A stretch of 64,000 nt of DNA from Plantago ovata (taxonomy: Eukaryota > Streptophyta > Magnoliopsida > Lamiales > Plantaginaceae): positions 88,122,085 through 88,186,084 of the forward strand of contig CM051458.1 in assembly GCA_028274465.1 (NCBI GenBank). The letters run 5' to 3'. Of the stretch, positions 49,401 through 62,477 are shown piece by piece. The notes under the pieces were generated by a model. That model ran no database searches. It worked only from the letters and a program-made list of their open reading frames with translations, and had not been told where the DNA came from. Each line of letters starts with the position of its first letter. Position 1 is the first letter of the stretch. A program made the translations under genes and the position numbers.

Positions 49401-50177
49401 TCAAAAATTTGCTAGTTTACAAATTAAATTCAAAACTTTTCAACATCACCTTTATTTTTCATTGAGTCCATATTGTGTTTTACATGCTGCTTCTATCATA
49501 TCTCTTTTCATAACTTGTTTATCAACGAAGCTGGTTCTTCTCTTGTTTTCATTTCTTCAGATATGGCATAATGATATTCTCCTGAAGTCCGTAGAAGCCC
49601 ATAAGGGTGCTGTGTTCTCGGTCAGCAAGAAGGGCAAATGGCTTTTAAGTGGGGGCTGGGATAAGACGATTAACGTGCAGGTACATTAACATTATATGAA
49701 AATGGAGTAAATGTTTGCAAAAGACCTACATATGTTCAAATGCAGAAAAATGATCAAATGGCCTTATTCTAGTGAACCAACTCTCTTGTTGCCTTCTCTG
49801 CTTCCGCCTCTTTCTGTTTTATTCTAATGACACATATCTTCATCACCGGGTTCAAGAAGACCGTGAACTGCACACATTTTCTGAGTCAATTAATCAAGAT
49901 CTTTGTTTGGTAGGAAATATCAGAAGATGCGGATGGTATAGACATCACACCTGTTGGGTCCATTGCATGCAACTCTACGATATCAGCTCTAATTTATGAG
50001 GATGGGAAACTTTTTGCTGGACAAGCTGATAGAGATATTAAGGTAATTTTGAGTTTGCCTTCTTTCTTAAGAAAAAATAAAAAAAAATATAAGCATAGAT
50101 CGATCATCTCAATGATCATTTCTGGACATTAAGGTAAATCTGTTTCTACTTGCTTTCAGGTCTACTGTGGAACGTAG
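46445..50177 (+). CDS. RING / degenerate kinase / WD40 repeat protein, with apparent frameshift
   Basis: Exons are 46445-48064, 48639-48694, 48793-49065, 49148-49381, 49561-49680, 49914-50042 and 50160-50177, about 815 residues. An N-terminal C3HC4 RING has C9, C12, C28, H30, C33, C36, C50 and C53, suggesting ubiquitin ligase activity. A kinase-like domain follows (about 95-430): SLHSHGMVFGCLHTSCF stands where HRD should be and lacks the catalytic Asp, while SSSDVWSLGCLLVRLI matches subdomain IX, so it is probably a pseudokinase. The C-terminus has about six WD40 repeats (SGDNEGVICIWD, SGSWDGTVRLWSL, SGGWDKTINVQ). Inside exon 1 the frame changes between about 47350 and 47389: the upstream frame runs to a stop at 47470, while SEEYLAFISPEVL needs another frame. 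No intron of plausible length fits. It is either a real disruption or an assembly error. Confidence 0.8.
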
Positions 50178-51071
50178 CAAGTACCTGGCCCTTCGGCTGC
50201 TTGTGCTGGGAGATACCGCAGTTTTTACTTCGTGTCGTAAATGCACAACTGTTTCTGTATTCCTTCTAAGTTGTAAATACTAGTACTCTTATATGTAGGC
50301 GTAGCAATCTCATCCGGTGTACTTATTGTTGTATATACAACTTGCAAATAGAATAGCTGGCATAGTGTAATGATATGGTTCAAGATGTGAATAGCATTCG
50401 CCAATAAACCATCTTTCCGGTGCTCTGCATTTTCTTTATCACTTTGCAGACGAATCTCATTGTTCCTCAATTTTAACGCAGAAGTTACAGCAGATGCCAA
50501 CGAATGGAGTTATCTGTAATGTCGACGAATGACACTTTTATTGCAAGTTATTGCAAGTATGGTAAAAAGAGAATAGAATCTCCCGAGGGTGAGGAAGGAT
50601 AAAAACCTGCACTTGGTAGTAAATCCGTTCTCCTTCCGAAAGAAAAGCAACTCATTTGACAAATTAAAGAATTATACAATAATCTTTGAGTTTTGTATGT
50701 GAATCTATGCTTTGGTTTGTAGAGGGCAGAGGAGAGTGGTTTATGATCATTCATCTATCTCTTGTATATATCTAATTCTCAAGTCATAAAAATGTCCAAA
50801 AAAGAAAAGAAAAAAAAAACTGAATTATCAGTTATCACTAAGCTAAGCTCAAAGGGGAAGTGGTATTAAATTTGAAATGTGAAAAACCTGTATGATCTCA
50901 GTCAGTCTCACAAAAAAGACAATGCACCGGTGCGCACTGCTGCCTTCATAAGCAATATATATTCACCGCAAAACTCCCATTCTCCTTCCACTCGAGATTA
51001 ACCCAGAAATGCATCCTGTTATCAACCATGTGGACGCAGGACAATCAGGTGGTGTATCTGTACAAACAACT
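50178..51071. other. Region between convergent genes
   Basis: It holds the 3' untranslated regions of the RING/WD40 gene and of the O-fucosyltransferase gene on the other strand. No coding region is supported. Confidence 0.5.
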
Positions 51072-54000
51072 CTAATCATCAGGGTCCATTTCCTCATCCT
51101 GCTCAGTAGAGGGGGCTGCATCAATTTGGCTACTTTCTTCCGATTCCAATCCTAAATCCACATCATCATCTTCTGATTCAGTCTCATCAATAGCAGTGTC
51201 TTTTAATAATCCACTGGCTTTGAGCTCAAGCTCCAAACCTGGAGGGCACTCGTCCTGGCTTTTGTATATAGTGTGAAGGTTACTTCCCTTCTGTAACTGT
51301 GATATCTCAGCACTCTTGACAGATCTACATGAACATTCAGGTAGAGGGTGAGAAAGAAACGATTTCGGTCTTGGCAGGTTGTATTCTCGCATAATGCCAT
51401 CCTCTGCCAGGCTCTTGTTTAGATGTTCTCTAATGGCAAAAGTCCAATTGCGTGAAGGATGGTATATATGATCACTGGTGCTATTGAACAGTTCAGTAAC
51501 ATACTTCCTGCATCAATGAATAGATTAATTAATTATCTAATGGAAAATACTGTTTCTGGAGAATCATGGAATAATTACAGCTACTTCCGTTAGATATGGC
51601 ATGATAACAGGAAAAGAAAAGAGCCACAAACTATGAGATGCTGCTTATATACTGGTACAGGAAGGGATGTTATAATAGTCAGGTGTATGTGCGCACACTT
51701 GGTACACAGTACTGCAGTAACAGAAGTGCATGTAAACAATTACGTGGTGTTTTTAATGTTTCAAACCATATTGATTCTTCGGTACTTGCCAAACTTCATG
51801 GCCTACATGTGATTGGCCAGATAAAATCCTACATCAACACTTTCCCAAGCTATCAACTAAAAGACAAATTTGGCATGAGATTTCCCATTCAGAAATGAAG
51901 TACAACTTCAGTTCAATGTTACCATAAGGAGTTAAAATACAAAACCAAACTACTAGGAGATTGAAACATGCATGTGCTACCAGAACTCCACAAGTTACTT
52001 AAACATCTCAAGCGACAGACAATAGTGTCAGCAACAAAATTAGAAAAAATAAAGCGAGTCAAAATGTTACCTGTCAGGTCTATATGTTCGGCTAGTTGGC
52101 ATTTTGTACAAACGATGTCCCATAACCAAGCTGGAGAAATCTGGCCATCCACTACCATCATTGTCAAAACCAGGAATAAACACATCAGCTTCCACAGACA
52201 CAATGTAATCGACAGCATCCCATATCAAACGGTGTGCTTGCTCCCTCAACTCGTTTGGAGAAGTGTCAGGTTCTGAATCTTTTTCAGCAATCCATCCATA
52301 CCAGCCTTCTTTCTCATGGCGATAAATAGGTCGATCAGGAGGTGGAGGAAGAGGCCTAGGGCGAGGGCCAGCCTTGTCCCACTCTTCTTTTTCTTGTTTC
52401 ATGCTCTTTGCGGGTAGGGACTCAAACACATCTGCAGGAAGTGGAGTTTCTGGACCAATCAAACTGTCTATCTCTTCTTTGTCACACAAAGAAGTACGAT
52501 CCACTACATTCGCATACATGGCATGCAAAGAAATTAAAACCCTTTGACCACCAAAAGTTTCAGAGCCTGCCAAGTAGATTCTTGTTCTAGGAGGGTAACC
52601 AAGAGCACGGAGTAGAAGTCCAACCTAAAATTGTATGATAATGAAAAATAAGATATATGATCCAAGTAATAGCTAATTAGAACAAATAATATAGCAATCA
52701 TTTTACAAACTTTAAAACTAAAAAGCAATGTTATTTCAACAGCCCTCGCTTCTCCAAATAGACAATCTATGAGCGACTATAAATAACAGGAAGAAAGACG
52801 TGAGAACTTAGTATATCAGGTGATCACAAATTAAAATATGAGCCTCGTACGTATTCCAGTTCAAACAGGAAAAGAAGAGTGAAGAAAGTCCCAACAAGGT
52901 CAAACACTTTAAGCAACCATGGGGAAGATACAAGTCGAGGGACAATTTTCCTCGAATTATAACAACCATCTAGACCGGCCATTATGTGGAGAGATATAAT
53001 TAGGAAGATACTGAGAAATAAAACCATGGATTGATGTATGGCGGATCGAAATGTAATGCTTGCAATAGAGGCCACTAATATCACAGAGTACAAGATGACT
53101 ATTGACTACTACCAAAATTGTTTTTAACTAAAACAGTGAAGGTACAAAGAGATCTGAAAAGGAATTTGATTGAATTGTAAAAGCATCTCAAACTTTACCA
53201 ATGAGGTCAGGACTTGGTAACAGAGTCATAGAACTTTTTAGATTATTTTTAGCATTACCACATTTTACCACAGCCATGGTAACCCAAAGACCGCAACAAG
53301 AAGGGCAGAAATTGACATGTCAAATGCATATATTGACCAGAAGTAGGTGGGGGCACTAAAGTGGAAGATTGAGAAGAAGATTACTGTATCAAGATAGCTC
53401 AAACAAGAGTGGCAAATAGCAACAGCTGACAAGCGGTGTACCAAGTACCAACCAATGCAGATTAAACTTAATGAGGTCTCAAGTAGAAAAATAAAATACT
53501 TTTCTTTTTTTGTAACACAGAATATCAAATGGTCAACATAAGCGCAATGGTACCTCTTCTGGCATTAGTGGACATGTACCATTTCTCTTTCGGGCATACG
53601 AATCCACAGTCAGTTCTTCCTTTAGTGTTCCTTTCTTGATCATCTGTGCTCGGCGGTATTGTATAAGCTCAGTGTGTATATCCTACAAAAAGGAATTTAC
53701 GTCAGGAAGTCAGGACAGGGTTTAATTGAGGGAGAGAAAAAAAAAAGAAAGGGGGGGGGGGGGGGGGGGGGGGGGGAATATTGTCTTTCGACCAATGATA
53801 ATGCGAGATGAATAACTAGTGCTAAGTTGTGTAAATGGTTCATAGTGTTGCATTTTCTACTGTTCCAAATTGACCTTCCTCACACAACACACCTAAAAGT
53901 AAAACCGTCCATTCCCTTAGGACTTGAACAAGATGTGAAGTTTCCTTACAATTTTAACTTTCAAGCATGCTAAATGTCCTCATGGACTGGAATTACCACA

Positions 54001-57000
54001 AGGAGATAATTAAGAAACGATTGATGTTTCGAGCTAAACCATGGTCAAGTGTGTGGAGAAACTCACAAGCATCACATGTGCATAGTGACTAGCGAAGCAG
54101 TGAAATCAAAACTGTAAAATTAGGATTTTCACATAAGCTTCTAAAGTAGCTAGCAAACACAATTAATCAAATCCTACACAAGAACATCAAAAGATATTAC
54201 AACAAGATGACCAAGTTTCTGAATGTTCCGACTTCCGAGTGATGACTTAAACTACAGATCATATTGTAAGAGCAAGGCAGGCAGATATAAATTATAATAA
54301 CAAGGAGCACGGTAACCTGAAAAAGTTCACCACAGCCATGATATGCTAGGGAATCCCTCTTCAACCCCGGATGATAAGCAAGATATGGTTGACCATTATC
54401 TTGGAGCCTGTGGAATGAGAGAGAAAATGTGAGTACATCACCTAAACAATTTGTCATTGCCAAAATCATAGCAAGTCTACAGCTATGTACAATATTCAAG
54501 AACAGTTGGCAAAAAAGCTATAAAAATTTAATTGCAAATCTGAATGAGATCATTCTTATCTCCTTGCCAATAGCACAGCCGTCAATCTTTTGCATAACTA
54601 GGTTTAGAATCCACTTATTACAATCCAAGAAAAAGAATCCAATGGGCAATCAAAATACTTGCCTTTCTACCATTCGCTTTGCAACTTCAGTAATTTCTGC
54701 GCGGAATTGAAGTGCATGAAATGCAACTCGACATCTCAGCCTCTGGTACTCTACCAAGCTCGATGGTAGGTTGGACTGTTTGCACAAAAAAGATTCAACA
54801 GTCAGTTGATAAAGAAAAACAGGCATAAATAGGTCCTAAAAGAACAAATAGACTACTCGTTAATCATGCAAAAAATGTGAAAACAGCACAATCTTGCAAG
54901 CTTAGTGGATTGAAAGTCATAATTATTTAACCAGAATATCATTAGAAAGATAGTTTGCAAAACAAATTCTGCAGAGAAAAAAGCTGAAATCTGCACAAGT
55001 TCGATGCAAAATACAGTTGATACTATGATCTTTCAGTGTCACACTGCCCTAAGAGTAGTATTCTGATTCGGCAAAACTTCCAAATTTGACTTTTGAGGGA
55101 CTGATAGGAGCATCATTAAAAGCACTCAGCATTCATATGACCAGTAATTACCAAAAGATTGTTTAATTTTTTCAGTGTTTCCACCATTATTGCTCGAAAA
55201 ATTAGTAAGATAATATTAGCATCTCAATTGAGCAACTGAAATACAAAAACGATAACCCAAACTGGTTTTAGATATGGGTTTCTTGACTATTAGCCTGCTC
55301 TTGCATGCGACAAAAATAATTAAACATTTGGGCCTGTAGTACTATAAAAGAAACACGGTTTCAGCTTTCTGCATATCACAAATTGGGCCTGTAGTACTAT
55401 AGAAAGAAACTTATAGTCTGCCACCCCAATTTTACTGTCTAACCTCCAAATCGCATATTAAACAATTACTCACCCCAACGTACTTGGTTACTTAACTTAC
55501 TTAAGATGTGAACGTGAATACAGCTGAAAACTTCCCTATTGTTCCTCATTTCCTCGGCAGAGATACTTTAAAATTTCCAGGGACATGTTTGAAAAAAAAG
55601 AAACAGAACTGTGAACATGCAAAATGTTCTGTCAAAAGAGTTTAAAATCCTAACCAAGGTGGCAAATTGTTCCTTATGAGGTACACCTACAGAGAATCTA
55701 TTAATTTTTTTAGGAAAATCCTGGGAGAAAGATTATTTATCACTCTCCAAATAATAAAAAAAGGCTGTTCTAAATCATCATTTGAGCTAATTCTATATGC
55801 TTCTCTCAAATAAAAAAGCTGCTCTGGAGAGTTTTTGCCAGGTTAATACAACTGCGGCCCTTTCCACAGATACTCCCAGATTCACTTCTAAGCTGCTTTA
55901 AGATTATTTATCTCTCCCAATAATCAGAAAAGGCACAAAATCATCATTTGAACTGATTCTCTATGCTTCTCTCAAATAAAAAAAGCTGTTCTGGAGAGTT
56001 TTTGCCAGGACAACTGCAACCATTTCCACAGATACTCCCAGATTCACTTCTTAGCTGCTTTTATTTGCATTCCCTTAAATGGAACCCTTCACGATATGCA
56101 CCAGTTATTATTGTAAACAATCAACTAATTGTTAGATGTGAATGCATAGAATTGAGTAACCATAGCGGAAAAAATGTCTAAAAATAAGCATAGAAATGTT
56201 ATAAATTGCATCTCCATTAAAGTTTTTTGTTATGTGAAAATCTCCGTCATAAGGAGGTCATCACATCATTCTTTATATTTCTCCTGTATATTTTCATGCT
56301 GAAGCAACTGTAGCATACAAATTCTAGCTTATAATGGAATGACAGTATCTCAGTAGAGACTTATTTTATTCTGAGATGCTGTACTGAATCTATCTTGTGT
56401 ACATTCATCTGTTTTTCATGGCTAAGTTCTGTAGTGCTTTTATCTTTTTAGTTACATGGGTAGCTTAGCGAACTCTTTTCTGTAATAAAAAATAATGAAA
56501 GAATTAAAGACTCCACCCAGAACACACACTCGTGGAATGGTACAGGAAAAATGGTTATGATAACATCAATTAAGTACAAACGTTATCTGAAGAGAGAGAT
56601 GCAATGTACCTGTAAACATCCGCCATCTGCAACTATTAACCCAATGACCTTTGCCTTCTTTAGTTTTGGTAAAACTTCCTGCATATAGAACTTTGGGGAA
56701 GAAGAACCTTTGGGTTTGAAAATTGGAAACTCTTTCCGTTTTCTGCCCTCTTTCAAGTTTGGTGGTAGGTCTTTTACAATGACCACATCACTTGCTAGAG
56801 CTGAAATGAACAGATCCTCACTGTATATATATGAAAAGCTCTTGAACTTGTAACTGCAATGTAATTAGTCAAGTTAGTACCCAGGGTTGCTATGACGTAT
56901 AAGTAGGTATCAACTATTTCTAAAACTAACCTGATCCCCTTTGATTGGGTGCTTTCTTGAATCTCGGGTATAACAAGAGTAGCATTTAGAAGCCTTGCTA

Positions 57001-58224
57001 CAGCAACTAAGTCGGATATCTACAAAATTCAAAACTTGTCAGAAGCTTTGCGTGGGTAAAACAAAAAGAAAAAAAAAACAGTGATAAGTAACTATACCGA
57101 ATTCCGAATGTTCTCAAAGCCCCCATTTACTTTAGCATAGATGAAACCATTGTTCTTCTGGTTAGAGACTGAAAAAAGACGTCGAATAAATTCAAAATGG
57201 AGGAGAAATATGGTTGTGGTTCAGATATAAATTAAGCACAGGTAGATGAATCGGCAATGAGTTCCACAGTTCAATCCACATTTTTGTTATCTATAGTTAT
57301 ATGAAAACATCATCTCAAACTACTGTATGTTAAAGCAGAGATTCTTTTTGCTACTCCTCACAGTTTCCCCCCTTCTTTCACATAGACATCATATAGAAAT
57401 TCCATCTGTATCCATTTATACAGTGAAGATCAACCCTGGTGATAACATTTTATTTGCCTCAGCAACTAGAATTTTCACCATGATGCAGATGGTGAAAATT
57501 ACAAATAATATTCTTCGTCAGTCTCACAAATCCATTACATGATGCATGTTGTCACTGAAATAAAATAAAAAGAACATAAAACAAAGTAAATGGATGGGGG
57601 TGTGGGAGGACTCTACAGTTATCACACATAGAACACAGTGTAATCACAAAAACAGATCCCTATAAGTCATGTATATCATTGCTCCAAGTGTAATAAGAAA
57701 CCAAATAATCCCTACCCAGTAGGAGTGCAAAATGCAAGAACGCATAGAAAGTACCCTGTGAACGCAAGCAAGCAACATAATAATAGATCATCCATAATAA
57801 CTGTAAGAACGACATAATTAACAATTCATGGAATTCCAGTACTAGTGAATATGGCACATTACCAGGATACCATGTGGATCTTGGCTTGGCATAAGGTTTT
57901 ATAGGCTCCAATGACTTCACCCCTCCCCACAACTTTCTATATCCTGGACCCTTCACCAGCATCCACAAAATGTATCCACGCATTAACAATACAAAATCAC
58001 ACATACACAGCCAAATTTAGTAGTAATCACAATCTTCTTGCATCTAATTAACACCCTTACCTTTTTCCAGCTGTCTCAAGATAAGCTAAATCTTCAGTAA
58101 ACGCGGTGGTTGCCCTGTACTGAACTAGACTGGCACTCGATTTCGCAAGGAACAAATGCACGGATATCGAAAGGAACGACAACACTAATCCTCCTAACGC
58201 CGCCCATTTGATTTTAGATTTCAT
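51072..58224 (-). CDS. Plant GDP-fucose protein O-fucosyltransferase family member
   Basis: Ten minus-strand exons: 58061-58224, 57863-57950, 57098-57168, 56931-57019, 56610-56853, 54663-54775, 54317-54407, 53554-53682, 52071-52624 and 51072-51507, about 659 residues. A short cytosolic end and a signal anchor (KWAALGGLVLSFLSISVHLF) indicate a Golgi type II protein. Family marks are ISDLVAVARLLNATLVIPE, LRCRVAFHALQF, YLAYHPGLKRDSLAYHGC, YPPRTRIYLAGSETFGG and VFIPGFDNDGSGWPDFSSLV near GHRLY. The tail is very acidic (ESEDDDVDLGLESEESS). Exons 2-10 join in phase. Exon 1 ends GGAAAAAG|GT in phase 2, but exon 2 (after GTGAAG|) needs phase 0, so one base is missing or the junction is unusual. Intron 6 starts with GC (GAAAG|GCAAGT). 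The acceptor protein or glycan is unknown. Confidence 0.85.
53751..53776 (+). repeat. Poly-G tract (26 G)
   Basis: An unbroken run of 26 G lies in the intron between exons 53554-53682 and 54317-54407 of the O-fucosyltransferase gene, just after a run of A and GAAA. Confidence 0.9.
55731..56070 (+). repeat. Tandem duplication of about 170-180 bp in an O-fucosyltransferase intron
   Basis: Units begin near 55730 and 55907. Both contain ATCATCATTTGARCTRATTC, GCTTCTCTCAAATAAAAAA, TGGAGAGTTTTTGCCAGG and CCACAGATACTCCCAGATTC followed by ACTTCT. They differ by small indels. The duplication lies in the 1.8-kb intron between exons 54663-54775 and 56610-56853. Confidence 0.88.
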
Positions 58225-59277
58225 ACTCTACACTACTAAACACCTACAACTCAAATGTGACTAAATTAGGTAATTGCAACGAACGATTCGACATTAATAC
58301 TACTCTCATATTAGGCCATGAATTGAGGAGCAACATTACTACCAGCATGAACATGAATAAAAAGGCTGAAAGCGGGAGAGAAAACAGAGAATGGCGAATG
58401 CTTACAGTCTACGTTTCGGCAACAGCAGATCGCGACTCAGCAAGCTGATTAGAGAGAGTAAGAAGTGAAGTCATTTCCAACGCAATCTTCCATGCGCATT
58501 GGTTACAGAATTTGGGTTTCGTATAAATCACGAAACCCCCTGTATAATAAATTGTTTGATATGATCGATGTGGAAACTGGTTTTGGTGTGTGTATTGTAT
58601 GTATATCACTGTTTGATCGGGCTTTTTACTTTCTTCTTCTGTAAGGGTAAATGAAATCAGAGCGAGTAGAGAAGATGACAGATTGGCAAGGGTTTAAGAT
58701 TATCGATGATTGAAGAATTAGGAGACGAATCGATGGTGGCGAAGGCGAACTGGAGTGATTGATAGTCGGTGGCTTTGGTGGATGATCATTTGTTTCTTTT
58801 TCTTCACACTTTTCTGTGTTCAAAATATTACTATCAAATACGCCCCAAAAATAAGGATAATTATGGACTTATCCCTCATGTTTGGCAATAAATTAGATAG
58901 GTCATAGGTGAATTGAAAATGATGTGAATAGGAAGCAATATGGCATCTTTTTATGTGAAGAATGTCATTTTCAATTATAAATTTTAGATACTGTGTGTGT
59001 GAGAAGTGTTAACCTAAATTTTTATAACGTGTAAATAAACATTAAAATAAAATTTAAAAAAAATATGAAACATGAATTTATTTATAACTTTTGTGTCACA
59101 ATTCTCATGGATCTCTCTATTCCTCTCTAGGGATATGAACTGGTTTATCGTGGTTAAATGACTTATTCCAGATTTTAATATAACCTACACTTTGGTAGTA
59201 GGGATTGGATTTGTGTTTAAATTACAATTGGTAGTAGAGAGTCTGGTGGAGTGTTTGTGACTTCATCTCTAGCTCTA
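58225..59277. other. Upstream region of the O-fucosyltransferase gene
   Basis: It should contain the leader and promoter of the minus-strand gene, which starts coding at 58224. No TATA box was picked with confidence. No other gene is seen. Confidence 0.4.
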
Positions 59278-59773
59278 GGGATGGGTGTTTGGGATGGGAA
59301 TTTGGAAAATTCCTAATCCTGATTGGGATTTTCCCGAATAATTCCGATCCCCTTTTGTTCCGATCCCGAATTCTCATTCATGAGTTTGGGATGGGATTGA
59401 GATTGATTTTGTTCCCGAATGGGATTTGAACTTTCGAATGGGTATATATATAGGAAATCAATTACTACTACTTTCAATAAATTTTTGTTGCTTTTCATTT
59501 CATTAAGAGAGACACAAATATTGTGTTGGCCAAAGTTGTTAATTTATTGTGTTCTCCAGAGACGTTATATATATAGTTGTGGAAGGTTTGAATTTCCAAA
59601 CAAATAAACAATTAATATGTTGATTTTCATGTTGGATTTATTGTTGCTTTCCCATTCCTCACTAGTTAATGTTTCGATTATGATTACTATTGATGGAAAT
59701 ATGTTGAATTTGTATGTTAATAGCAAAATATTGAATATATATACATACATACAAACATTTAATGAACAACATT

Positions 59774-59864
<91 letters not shown>

Positions 59865-60059
59865 CGTGTATATATATTATACATCGTGTAAAAATAAATT
59901 TTTTTTTTGTCTTAAAAAAAGTAAAAACCAAATATGGGACCCAAAATTCCCGCCCGATTCCTAAATATCCCGACATTATTTAGGGCGGGATTGGGATGGC
60001 AAAAAATTGTCCCGAACCCGAAATCCCGTAATTCCCGCCCATGCTAGGAAGCACCCATA
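59278..60059. mobile_element. Inverted-repeat element with (AT)n core
   Basis: The left end (GGGATGGGTGTTTGGGATGG) and the right end read inward (GTATGGGTGCTTCCTAGCAT) are loosely inverted. Both subterminal parts are rich in CCCGAA/TTCGGG and GATCCC/GGGATT words, as in some non-autonomous hAT elements. The middle is AT-rich and contains the microsatellite at 59777-59858. No clear target duplication was found. Confidence 0.5.
59777..59858. repeat. (AT)n microsatellite, about 82 bp
   Basis: An uninterrupted AT dinucleotide run of about 41 units. Confidence 0.95.
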
Positions 60060-61379
60060 CGAAGACGAATACGATATGAATACAAAAAACGATAAAATTT
60101 CAAATTTAAAAATACGAATACGTTAAAAATACGTTTGAATTTTATATATTTGTACATTAATGAAATTATTAGGTATCTATATGAGCATTTATTTCATGCT
60201 AGACTTAGTCTATTACACCACCAATACACATGATAGTGGACCCCATCACGTGTACGTGTCTTGGTGGGTAATAGATTAAATATTGCATCTCATAAACCCT
60301 ATGATGAATTAGATGATCTAGTTTAAAGATTGGTGAGATGGATAAGCGAATGAAGTTGGAAGTAAATGTAAGTTTTGTCTTGTTTTTAATATTTTATTTT
60401 ATATCTAATCTAGTGGCTTAAAAAGGAGTGATCAAAATAATTAAATAAATACATGAAAGGTGATATAATACGTATCTGTGCCGTATGCACACGTATTTGT
60501 GCGCAATACTTTTAAATGACCATCTTACCCACCTTCCAGTAACCAATCCTTTTAAAAATCCGTAAATTAAAATAATATAATAAGCCGGTTGATTTAGCCA
60601 ATTGATTGACCTACCAATCAATTTTAATCCGTTGATCTTGCTTATGCAATTTCAATCTGGTGCGTACATGTGTCATTATTTAATTATAAGGTGTAGGGTT
60701 CGAATCATGTTGGCGTGATTTTTCTCTATTACTTGTATCATTATTTTAGTTGAAGGTGTTGGGTTCGAATCTTATTGACGTAATTTTTTTCTATTTTATT
60801 TATTCTCTTCTTAAATTTTTATTTTTTAACATAAAGTTGTATGGTCGTATTATACTTAATTTAAAAATAACCATGATATGTTCTTATAAAAAAAAGACAT
60901 ACTTCCTCCGTCCAATAATAAATGTAACACTTGATTTTGTTGACTTTTTCGATATTCATTTTGACCTTAAATTATTCTTAAATCATACGATAAAAATAAT
61001 CAAAAACGATGCGAAAGATGCATTGCAGAATTTGAAGTTGAATGTTTCCAAAGCCTAGAGATGTATCTGATGGTTCTTAACTCATCGGAATAATATTTTT
61101 CGTATGTCTAATATAGTTCAATTCAAAACTATTAATTGCATGACTACAAAAACTATAGTATACATTTATATGACACAATTTATGTTAAATTTGAAGTCAT
61201 TATGTGAAAGATTATATATTTACTCCGTTCATTTCAATATATTATTTAGTAAAACAATAATGTTCTACAAGATTACGCTTCACACGCGCGGGTTCCTAGT
61301 ACTAAATACCAAGTCAAATGTGGGCAAATTGGGGAATACAATTACACAAAGACCATATACCCCGATGAGTCACAGTAGT
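60060..61379. other. Intergenic, AT-rich, dispersed repeat fragments
   Basis: GGTTCGAATC, the pattern of a Pol III B box, occurs twice at 60697-60706 and 60762-60771 with similar surroundings (65-bp spacing), perhaps a SINE-like fragment. A CTTCCTCCGTCCAATAATAA word at about 60902 resembles a Stowaway end. No gene is supported. Confidence 0.4.
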
Positions 61380-62477
61380 GGACTAGTAGCAGTCAATTAG
61401 CTCAGCTGCAAAATGAGGCGGCGGAGAGTTTGGGATTTCCGTGAGGGGTGGTTGCCCCTCTCCGCCGGCCGATGAAAGAAAAGAAACAAACCAACAGCCC
61501 TTTCAACTGCATGCAGTATCCTGTAGTAGTACTAGTAATATATTTATCCGTTAATTGTTATGAGAAACCTATTTTCTCCAAATACAAATTTGCACAGACA
61601 TACATGTGTGTGTATATATCTTCGGATCTGTTGTTGTAATATTTGCCGTTTCCAAAACAAAAAGAGATTTTACTGTGATTGTTGCGATTTGGGAGGGATT
61701 AAGAGGCTGTGATGATGATAGTTTCCATTCTGCTGAGCTAATTGAACAGGCATGGAGAAAATCCGACCCGTAACTTGGCCGGGCGACCCGGATGCTGATG
61801 CGATCTGATGGATCTGCGTCATGTAATCGGTGATTCGCAGCCATGGCGGTTCGCATTCTCTTTTGCCTGGTTGCTATTACAGATCTGAGCCTCCGTTCAT
61901 ATTTTACCTTTTTCTTTTTTATTTATTTATTTTTATTAATTCTAATTCATTCATATCAACAAAGTAAATTGTTTCTGATTTATTCCAGTCTGTTGTTTTC
62001 TTCTTTCAGTTTCATTTTTAAACTTGTATGATTACCTATGTGGAGACAGTTTCCAGGTTGAAAATTGGGTTTGGCTAGTTCTACAGGAGAGATTTAAATT
62101 AACAGTCTAATTGTGTTGTGTAAATGTGTAGTGAATTAAGTCTTTTGGCAGACATGACACTTAAAATTGGTATGGAACTATGGCAAAATTTATGTGCAAG
62201 GGAATAAATGCACTAAACGGTATTTGGAAGACGAGTTCTAGTTTCAAACTAGAACTTTTTAGTGAGGAGATTGGATTGATGAATTGAATCGAGTGGCAAA
62301 TACACTGTCGAATGGACTTACTGGCATCAACCAAGAACCTATTGAACCGGAATCACTAGGCTATTCCTTCCGTTCTTCCAAGTTCAGAGGCTAAAGTTGC
62401 TCATATGTACACCATCTAACGAGTGCAAAGTGCAAACGCTATAAAGCTTTCTAAAGGAACGGGAAACTGCTGGCTGT
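61380..62477. other. Interval before the MED15 fragment, no gene seen
   Basis: Positions 61410-61480 and 61740-61860 are GC-richer and contain short ORFs (for example MEKIRPVTWPGDPDADAI at about 61752), but stops follow quickly and nothing matches a known family. Confidence 0.35.

Noticed and set aside
59617..59976. 115- and 67-residue ORFs made of Ile-Tyr repeats
   Set aside because: They are translations of the AT microsatellite.
60697..60771. Two GGTTCGAATC words resembling tRNA B boxes
   Set aside because: No cloverleaf can be formed around them, so they are not tRNA genes; at most a SINE fragment.
61843..62031. 62-residue ORF MAVRILFCLVAITD, signal-peptide-like
   Set aside because: It soon turns into Phe/Leu-rich translation of T-rich sequence, with no homologous family.
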